A stretch of DNA of 64,000 nt. It comes from Pseudomonas rhodesiae (GTDB taxonomy: Bacteria > Pseudomonadota > Gammaproteobacteria > Pseudomonadales > Pseudomonadaceae). Of this stretch, positions 24,935 to 33,100 are shown one piece after another; positions within the stretch are counted from its first letter, which is position 1; every line of letters starts with the position of its first letter. Under the pieces are notes generated by a model. That model saw only the letters and a program-made list of their open reading frames with translations, made no database searches and was not told the origin of the DNA. Where the stretch lies: assembly GCF_007858255.1 (NCBI RefSeq), contig NZ_VFEU01000018.1:1-64000 (forward strand). The letters are read 5' to 3'. The translations under genes were made by a program, and so were the position numbers.

Positions 24935-25044
24935 GACAAAAAGGAGACAAAAGGACTACAAAAAGGGTACAGCTTGAGTACAAGAAGGCTACAGGATGAG
25001 TGCAGAAAGGCGGCAAAAAGGGTGCAAATAGAGTGCAAAACACC
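24935..25044. repeat. Ten tandem degenerate 11-bp units
   Basis: Starting at 24935 the sequence falls into ten successive 11-mers such as TACAAAAAGGG (24957-24967), TACAAGAAGGC (24979-24989), TGCAGAAAGGC (25001-25011) and TGCAAATAGAG (25023-25033). They share CA followed by purines. The period is close to one DNA helical turn. A GCTCCT/AGGAGC hairpin lies upstream at 24859-24874. The minus-strand frames across the array are low-complexity and unlikely to be genes. Confidence 0.65.
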
Positions 25045-25060
25045 GGCGCAAGGCCGGTGT
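25036..25060 (-). terminator. Terminator of the 80-residue immunity gene
   Basis: ACACCGGC (25040-25047) and GCCGGTGT (25053-25060) make a perfect eight-base stem. On the minus strand it is followed by TTTTGCAC, and it lies 35 bases past the stop of the gene at 25095. Confidence 0.7.
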
Positions 25061-25094
25061 CGATAGTGCCTGATCAAGTTGGGTATATTGAAAA

Positions 25095-25325
25095 CTACAT
25101 CTGTCGAATATCAGATAAAAAATCATAAAATTCTTTTTCTGTCATCTCAAACTCTGGCCCTTCGACCATTGCCATTAGTGACAACAACGCAATGTCTAAA
25201 TCTTTTGTGAGAGAAAGGTTTGGATCTTGGTAAATATCAAGTGCCTCTTTTGATATTTTAAAAATATCAAATCCATCAGCAACTGCTCTTCCAAGTCTGT
25301 CAGCCACTATGTCTTCCATGCTCAT
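25095..25325 (-). CDS. Small CDI immunity-type protein
   Basis: A 76-residue acidic, helical protein starting at ATG 25325 (or ATG 25319). The start overlaps the stop of the upstream toxin frame as ATGA, so the two were once coupled. The text ISKEALDIYQDPNLSLTKDL and FYDFLSDI suggests a bundle of helices. No family was recognised. The gene is open although its toxin is frameshifted. Confidence 0.65.
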   Translation of the reverse strand: MSMEDIVADRLGRAVADGFDIFKISKEALDIYQDPNLSLTKDLDIALLSLMAMVEGPEFEMTEKEFYDFLSDIRQM

Positions 25326-25725
25326 TGCTGCCCCCAACTCTTTAGCTCTGCTCCGGTCGGAGGGTAGTGCTGAGTATCCACCGGCTGCCCATTAATACTT
25401 TTCGGGTGGAAACGGATTACTTCTCCTGCATGGCCATAGCTTTCCATCCATTGCCTCGCACTGCCCGTTTTAGGATCAAACTCCGTGGCGAAAGAAGCAC
25501 CCCGAGTAGGTCCTCCTGTCCTTGCAGGAACCTCTTGTGTGTAGTAACGAATACGGCCATCAGGCAGTGTTCTAGTGACCGCTGCTGTCTCTTGAGCTTT
25601 TTTAGTCCTGATAGTTTCGCTCTCAATGCAGCTTGGGCATTTGCACTTATGGCTTCAGTAGCTACAACTTCTCCCGTTGTAGCAGTGGCTTTTGCACCTG
25701 TTTTGGGTTCGCCTGGCTGTTGCGC
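25322..25725 (-). pseudogene. Orphan toxin module broken by a one-base deletion
   Basis: On the minus strand the segment just after the SMI1/KNR4 gene's stop reads PGEPKTGAKATATTGEVV and then AISANAQAALRAKLSGLKK. The continuation AQETAAVTRTLPDGRIRYY to FHPKSINGQPVDTQHYPPTG and GAELKSWGQQ is in a different frame. The break lies in a run of six A (around 25592-25597); one more A would join them. The C-terminal segment is a compact domain with HPKSINGQ and HYPPT motifs whose activity I do not know. It stops at 25322-25324, overlapping the next immunity gene. Confidence 0.6.
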
Positions 25726-26241
25726 CTATACCGGAGCGTTGTAAGAAACATCTCCCGAGTCGCGCCAAACTCCATTCGCAAAGCTCACTGGCCGCTGTGG
25801 ATAACAAACCAACAGCCCTTCGACAAACTGACAAAAGGATAAGTCAAGTCGCGTTATCCAACGCATATTGTCTATTTCCAACAAACGCCAGTTGTCTCCG
25901 CTGTCGAAACCGAAAGCAGTCCCGGCGCTATCCCAGCCGAACAGCCACACCTCGCCCTTCGCGCCCGCTTCATAAGGCCCGTCTTTATAAATTCCATCAT
26001 CACCGACGTAGCCAACCGCAGCAGAAAGCAGCATCGGTTGAATCGTCAAAAGCGGCAGTGCGCAGTCGTCCTCCTTGATCTCACCGTGCCCCCGTTCCTC
26101 CATAAAAGCAAAGTACTCGGTGGGAGCCGCCGGCCACTGCCGCCGCATCATACTTACTTCACTTGAAGAAACAGGCGTAAGCCGCTCCAATAGCGCACAT
26201 CCCATCGTATTAAAGGCTTCTAAATTTTCGTACATGTTCAT
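25726..26241 (-). CDS. SMI1/KNR4 (SUKH)-family immunity protein
   Basis: A 171-residue protein starting at ATG 26241, which overlaps the TGA of the HNH-type toxin frame (26238-26240). The text YFAFMEERGHGEI, DGPYEAGAKGEVWLFGWDS and AGTAFGFDSGDNWRLLEID follows the SUKH fold used by many immunity proteins. The protein is acidic and has no signal. Its usual partners include HNH-fold toxins with WWNLHP motifs, which is what is encoded just upstream, so the pairing is sound. The gene appears intact. Confidence 0.82.
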   Translation of the reverse strand: MNMYENLEAFNTMGCALLERLTPVSSSEVSMMRRQWPAAPTEYFAFMEERGHGEIKEDDCALPLLTIQPMLLSAAVGYVGDDGIYKDGPYEAGAKGEVWLFGWDSAGTAFGFDSGDNWRLLEIDNMRWITRLDLSFCQFVEGLLVCYPQRPVSFANGVWRDSGDVSYNAPV

Positions 26242-26672
26242 GGTAGCCTCGGAGGGGGCTGCAGAAACGCTGTTGTAGTTGGACTTGCTGGGGCATGGAC
26301 GCCACCTTGTTGAGCACTTCCACCCGGAACCGGATGCAAATTCCACCATTGGTTAGGTCCCACCGTACTGCTGTGGTATCACATGGCGCGCCTGAAAATC
26401 CACACCACTCGCAGTTTTTGGCCATGCCAAACCAGTATTCAACTCCCACTCACGCTTAAGATTATTCCGCTGGCTATTGTATTGACGCTGCAGTGCCTGA
26501 TAGTCACTTCTCGGCGCAACATAAGTATGATCAACCTGACGTAGCTCATCCGCAAGTTTCGTGCGCTGATTAGAGGGCATTGGCACACCTGAATGGTACT
26601 CGACGTCCCGGACCACCGCGCGAGCGTCACCCGAGATTTTCGTCCAGCTGGATGTGGATGTTGCTATAAAAC
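26238..26672 (-). pseudogene. Orphan HNH-type nuclease toxin broken by a one-base insertion
   Basis: The minus strand reads ISGDARAVVRDVEYHSGVPM, later FQARHVIPQQYGG, and in the next frame NQWWNLHPVPGG and GGVHAPASP, ending at TGA 26238-26240. The motifs ARHVIPxxYGG and WWNLHP...H match the HNH/HHH-fold toxin tips often partnered by SMI1/KNR4 proteins. A surplus G in GGTGGGACC near 26359-26367 splits the domain. Its start near 26672 has no methionine-ribosome pair, as expected for a severed CdiA-CT. Confidence 0.72.
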
Positions 26673-26835
26673 TCGCATCATGCCATTTGAAGATACGGCC
26701 TGAGAGAATGCATCAAGATTATGGGTTCCGCTAACCCCACTTTTCTGGGTCAATCCATCTAAACTACTCAGCTGGTTTTTGATGCTCGGATTAAAGCTCA
26801 TGCCTTCCGGGAAGCTTGCAGCCCCTTTTGTACCA
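26664..26835 (-). pseudogene. N-terminal piece of another CDI toxin tip
   Basis: Directly after the stop of the active immunity gene the minus strand reads GTKGAASFPEGMSFNPSIKN, QLSSLDGLTQKSGVSGTHNL and DAFSQAVSSNG, then a stop at 26664-26666. It resembles the opening of a toxin domain I have seen in CdiA C-termini, in which SGAHNLD-type text precedes the catalytic part. The catalytic part is missing. It shows that another module was pasted here before the HNH one. Confidence 0.5.
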
Positions 26836-27129
26836 TCAGCCTTTTATGCGCGCTAAGAACTCGACCATTGCTAGTGGATCACGCTCCACAAGTTCTTCAA
26901 TCAAATCTTCCGCTGCCCAATGCAGAATCATGTCCCCTCCCCCCCCATCCTTGCAGAGGATGAGATCACTTGACAAAGAAGAGTCAACAACATTGACTTC
27001 TCTATCGCTGAGTGCCATCAGGCCACCGTAGCCATCATAAGGAATGACCCAGTAAAAACGCTCGTTCTCTATCCAGTAAATCCCAAACACCTCTACAGGC
27101 TCTTCTCGCCCAATTTCTCGAATAATCAT
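26836..27129 (-). CDS. Immunity protein of the active CdiA-type toxin
   Basis: A 97-residue acidic protein from ATG 27129; a TTG at 27144 would extend it by five residues and overlap the cdiA stop (27137-27139). Its position immediately after cdiA is that of cdiI. The text EPVEVFGIYWIENERFYW and GGGGDMILHWAAEDLIEEL suggests a small alpha/beta protein. No family was recognised. Function as cognate immunity is inferred from gene order. Confidence 0.75.
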   Translation of the reverse strand: MIIREIGREEPVEVFGIYWIENERFYWVIPYDGYGGLMALSDREVNVVDSSLSSDLILCKDGGGGDMILHWAAEDLIEELVERDPLAMVEFLARIKG

Positions 27130-27136
27130 ATCCACA

Positions 27137-30100
27137 TCACTCAATAGTTCTACCGGGCTGCAGCACAGGGGGCAGCTGTTGCGGCGTAGTAATTTTCATA
27201 TCGTATGCTTTATCGGTTACGGAGTTGTACTGGTAGTGGATGGTTATATTTTCTCCGCTAGGTAGACGGTGACTTACTTCCATTTTTCTCCATCCCTCAC
27301 TCCGCGGGAAGTCTTTATCGCCCGCTAGTTTTGTATCACGACCCGCAGAGGGATTTTCTGTCACTCTGTTCCACAAAGTCTGCTCGTTCAGATCTCTTGG
27401 CGCCGTTGACTGATAGCTCTTTGCTGTTGAATGCGTTGCATAGTCTGGAAGACCAGCAGAAAACTCATCGGCAGCATTTTCCCGACCATAATAATCTCTA
27501 TTTACGCTAGACCTTTCAGTAACAGCATTCGGGCTGTATGGATCATCAACGATAGTTGGTTTACCGCCACTGAAACCACTAGAACCGCCACCTTTTGCAC
27601 CTTTAGACGTTCCCTCTATGACATTTCTTTCAACCAGCGTACCCGCTTCGTTATCAGTGCCGCCACCAAATACAGGTTGGCCCTTCGTCGCAGCATTAGG
27701 ATTAACACCGTTCTTTATTACCGACGACAGCTCTCCAGATAACGCCTTCCCCCCATAGTGCGCGACTGCCAACTCCGCCAGCGACTCAGCAGCTCTCTGG
27801 CTGAGATCCCCCAGGGGGCTTGCTTCCCCGGGGTATTGCTCTGGGTGAAGCGAAGCTAAAACTCGCGCGCCCTCCGTAGATGTGTAAGGTGCGCCAATCT
27901 GATCATATGAGGCAGCCGCACCTGCAAACGCGACAGTGCCCATCGCGCCGAGGGCGAATGGAGCAGCGCAACCAACAATACTCACACAAGCAGGGGAGGC
28001 ACCAACCATACCAATGTAAGAAAAAGTGCCAGCTCCCGCCCCGCCTGCTGCGCTTGCGGCGTACCCGACGTTCGTGAATAACTCGTTGTTTGCACTAAGC
28101 GCGTCGTCTATTCGATCCTTGAAGGTGTAATCAAATTGCCCCGTGCTTTTGAGTAACGCAATTTCCTTGGTAAATTCATTACCCTTGTTTTCCAACTCAA
28201 CAAGCGTTTTGTAATTTTCGTCACTTTTAGGAACAGACGCGCTGCAGTGGGTCAATGCACATGCTGCAGCGTCATATTTCGCCTTGCTCTCAGGGTCGCG
28301 TCGACGTAGCTCATCCAGTGCAACGGTCTGCATTTCGTGAAGCGAATGGTTGTACTGCGTAGCATTTTTCGCCACCCAGCCGCCCTTTTCCAAGGATTCA
28401 GCGTCAGCGTCTTTCTGCGTCGCCGCTGCGAGCACTCCAATCACTTGTGAGCTCATGGAGAGCAATGTCTTATCGCCATGAACCAGAGAGCTCAAGTGCC
28501 CAACTACCGCTTCGTTAACGCCCGCAGCCAAAGCACCTGTTTTGAAATCGCCTCCTGTTGCCTCTGCAAGCAAGCCACCCACCATGGCATGCACAATGAT
28601 TTTTGGCGGATAGCCTTCGGTCAACCGGCCTTTTGTATAGTCTCCAACGGCATTGAAACTGACCGCCGCCAGCGTATTGAATAACGCGCTTTTGAGTGCG
28701 TCACTGCCACTGCCACCTTGCCCTAACGCCTTGCCAACAAGCATTGACGTGCCGTTCTGCAAAGTTTGACTCGCAGCAAACTGACCAACCCCAGTCCATG
28801 TATTCAAAGGCGGAGACGTAATGTTCCCTGTTCCGAACTCAGTCTTGGTCCCCGTCCAACCATCGAAATAAGCAGCTGTCAGGCCGGCTGTAACGCCAGA
28901 AATCACGTACCCCTTCATTGCATCTGACGAGGTCACGTCCTTGAATACTGCGCCCAGGTTGCCCCGATTATTAATGACGCTAACTGTTGCGTTAGTTGCT
29001 GCTCCCGCTGCGACTGCACCTGATGCCGCACTAATGAAGGTTGCGGTATTCGCCGTCATTGTTCCGGCAGCAACCATTCCGCCAGTAGCGGTGCCCATCG
29101 CGCCCGCGGCCAATGGCCCAACCACCGCCGCCATCACAATCGCAATAATGATCTGCGAAGCAGGCCCCAGCCCTGAATTGCTGTACTTGAAGCTGTCGTG
29201 AATCTCTTTAACCTGCCTCCAGTCCACATCGCCGCGCTTCTCAGCGTCCTTGATCCACGCCAATTGCGGATCAGCCTTCACCATTGCATCAATCGACTGG
29301 CTGACGGTTTGCTGGTTGACTTGGTTGATGTCGATCTTCAAGCCAGCGACCGCTTTGATCGCCACGTTCCCTTCGGCGATCAACTGGCTCTGGCGGACGG
29401 TCTCGTCAGTATTTCCCTTACCTTTGGAAGAAACCCAGAACGCGTTGTTGTTGCTCTTTTCGTGGCTCTCTTGATGCAGGTCTTTGACCGCCTCAAAAGT
29501 GATCGCGCCGCCGCTGTCCAGGACGATGTCTTTACCGCTTTGTAGCTTGGCAAGCTGATAGGTCTGGTCGCCTGCACTCTTGAGGGTCAGGTCGCCGCCG
29601 GTCTTGATTTCAGTGCCGACGTTGGTAATGCGCGTTACCTCATCGCGCTGGGTCTTTTTGGAACCCCAGCCGCTGTTTTTCTTCATGTCATACAGCGTGT
29701 GCGTGCTGTTCTCAGCCGCCAACAAACTCAACTTATCCCCGCTATACAGATAAGCCTCATTTCCCGCACTGATCCTGCTCGCCACCAGCGTCGTGTCACG
29801 CCCGGCCTGGCTGGTGAAATCCCCACCCGCCGTCAGCACGCTCGCCACTTGGGTGGTCTGCTCATCCGCTGTCTTGATGCGCTTCTTGCCGTGCTTCTCC
29901 TTGCCTTCGACGTTGTGCACATCGCTGACCGACGCCACGTTGAAGTCACGCCCAGCGTCGACGTTGAAGTCTTTGCCAGCGGTGGCAGTGCTGCCGATGA
30001 TGTTGACGTCCTGCCCGGCCTTCATGTTCAGGTTGCCGCCGGCGGTGACGCTGGCGGCGAGGTTTTTGACGTCGGTGGTGATGCTGGATTTCTCGCCGCC

Positions 30101-33100
30101 GTCGCGGATCTCGTGCTTGACGCTGGTGTCGCTGGCGGCGATGAGGTTGAGGTCGCGGCCTGCGGTGAGGTTGGCGTCGTTGCCCGCTACCAGCGCGCCT
30201 CGGTTGGTGAGGTCGCGGCCAGCGTCCATGGCCAGGTTTTCGCGGGCGACGATGGTGCCGCCGCTGCCGTCGGTGAGGGTGCGCATGCCGGCGCCGTCAC
30301 GCACCTGGATGGCGGTGGTTTCGTTGGTGATGTCGCCTTTGAGCGCCGTGAGGCTGACTTGCTTGCCGCGAATCTCACCGGCCATGGCGTTGCGGATGCT
30401 GTCTTGGGCCAGCAACGCCAGGTTGTTGCCGGCTTCGATCAGGCCGCCGTTGTAGAGGCTGCCACCAGCCGCAGCGGAGAGGTTGTTGCTGGCGCGCAGG
30501 GTGCCGACGTTGATCAGGTCACCGCCGGTGACCAGGTTGAGGTCGCGGCCCTGGATCAGGCTGTTGCCGCGTACGTTGCGCGACTCGGCCTGGGCCAGGT
30601 AGAGCACGGGCACGAGGACGGTCTGGCCGTCGACCACGCGGTTTTCCATCCACACGATGTCGTGGGTCAGGGCGCCGACTTGCTGGCTGGTGAGGGTGAC
30701 ACCCAGGCTCAGGCGCAGCGCATCTTTGCTGGCCAACGCGTTGTCCATCAGGTAGCGGAACTGGTCGGCGTCGCTGTACAGGCCGCCGGCGAGGAAGCGT
30801 TGGCCGGTTTGGGCGAGCACGGCGTCGCGGATCAGGCGGGTTTCGTATTGGCCATCGCCGAGGCGGCGCCAGGCGTTGTCTGAGCTGAAGCCGAGTTTGC
30901 CGAGCATGTAGTCGGAGCTGAAGAAGCCCGTGAGGGAGGCGAACTCGGGGTTGGTCTCGATCAGGTAATGGCTGGTCGGGTCAGGATTTTTAACGAACAG
31001 GCCGTACTCGCCCTTGGGCAGTTGGAAGTTGGGCGAGGTGGTCGGGTCGACCGGGGCGAAGGCGGTGCCGGTGTAGTCCACGGGCACGAAGCCGCCGCCG
31101 GGGGCCGCGCCTGCTACGGGCAGGATGCTGCCGGCGGCCTTGGCGCTCGGGTCGTTGGCGTGTTTGCTCAGGTTGATGTTGATGCCACCGACGGGGATGC
31201 CGGTCTGGTCGTCGCCGAGGGTGCCGGTCAACTGGGCCAGGGTGTTGTTGTGCAGCGTGCCGTTTTGCAGGGTGCGGGCGACGTTGAGGTTGACCGTGCC
31301 GCCGGCTTGCAGGGTGGCGTCGTAGCCGGGGCCACTGTTTTTGGTCCAGGTGGTGACGTCGCTTATGTGCTCGAAAGGATAGCTATTGGGTGAGCGGTTT
31401 TTCAGCTCTTCAAAGCGTGCCTTATCGAAATGCCCAGCCGCCGTGGCCGCATTGAAAGCGGGAACGTCGACCCATTGCATGCGTTCAAATAAATCGTCGG
31501 AGACACGTCCTGGCGTGGTGACGACAATCTTGCGCTGCCCTGTGCGCGTGGCGGCACCCTGGTTAAGCAGGTCACCGGCGGCAATACTCAGGTCGCCATT
31601 GGCAGCCATCAGGCTGTAGCGATTCTGCACATTGTCGCCTTGCAGCAGCATGTTTTTGCCAGCTACCAGGCGCGCCGCTGCCGAATCCTTGGTCGCCGCC
31701 TCAAGGTAGGTCTCGTAGATGGTGATGATGCCTTTTTCCCACCAATCTTTTTCGCCGCAGTGCTGGCCACAGATCCAACTCAAGCTGCCGGTGGTCAGCG
31801 TCTGCCCGAGTTCGAATTCATCTTTGGCGTTTTCGATAAAGCCCGCATTGATACCGATCGAGCCTTCGCTTTCCACGGTGCCGGAACGGTTGCTGAACAG
31901 CGCGGCACGCCCGCCATCGCGCGCGGCGAAGCTCAAGTCGCCTTTGCTGTAGACGTCGCCATGAAGGTTGCTGAAACCATTGGCGCGCAGAGTCAGGTTG
32001 CCACCGCTGAACAGCAGCGAATCGGCCGCGTTGGTGATGCCATTGACCGCAGTGAGATTTACCGCACCCTGGGCGCCGAGGGTGCCGCGGTTATTGATCT
32101 GCGCCGCGGCGATATCCAGTTGCTGACGCGCAGTGAGGAAACCGAGGTTGTCCAGGGTGCCGCCCAGTGTCAGGCGGGTATTGTTGGCCGCCAGGCGGCC
32201 GCCGTTCTGGCTGAGGTTGTTCGCCGCCACGGTGAGTGTCTGCAGGGCCGACACGCGACCGCTGTTGCTCATGTCGCCAGTGGTGATGCTCAGGTCACCG
32301 TCGCTGAGCAGTTCGCCGCCGTTGTCCAGGCTTGCCACATTGAGGACCAGGCCCTTACCGCTGGCCATGCGGTCGCCGGCCTTGAGGGCCAGGCCTTGAG
32401 CACTTTTGTAGGTAAGCACTTCGTTGAGTTGCAGGCGACCGAGCCCGTCGACTTTGCCGAACGCCCAGTCGGCGGTGCCCATGCCGTTGATAGTGCCCTG
32501 GCTGCCGTTGAGGCTGGCGGTGTTGATGCGAAACAGGCCGCTGCCGGCGTGCTGCAACAGGCCGGCCTGGTTATTCAGGCTGGTGGCGTCGAGGCTGAAG
32601 GCCGTGCTGCCGAATTCGAGGGTGCCGCCCTGGTTGTTCACCGCGCCGCTGAGGTTGAGGCTGCTGCTGGCACCGCCAAGCGCGCGCAGTTGGCCGTTGG
32701 CGCTGTTGTCCAGGTTGCCACCGTTGAGGCTCAGCCCCTGGTTGGCTTCGATCAGGCCGCCCTGGTTGGTGAGGGTGTCGCGTGAGGTCAGGTTGAGTAG
32801 GTTGCCGCTGACCTGGCCGCCCTCGCTGTTGTCGAGGGTGGCGCCGCTGACGGTCAGCTGTTCTTTGCCGAACAGTTTGCCGCCACGGTTGGCCAGCGCT
32901 TCGACGGTCAGTTGCAGGTTGCCGACCAGGCTCGCCATCAGGCCGCCGCTGCCGTTGTCGACCTTGTCGGCGGTGACGGTCAGGCTGTCACCTTGCAGCG
33001 TGCCGCCCTGGTTATCCAGGCTGGTGGTGTGCAACTCGGTGAGGGCGCCGCCGCTGAGGATCAGGCCCTTGCGGTTGCTCACATCCTGGCCGCTGAAGCT

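Noticed and set aside
24935..25044. 11-bp repeats considered as a CRISPR array
   Set aside because: The units are too short, degenerate and without spacers.
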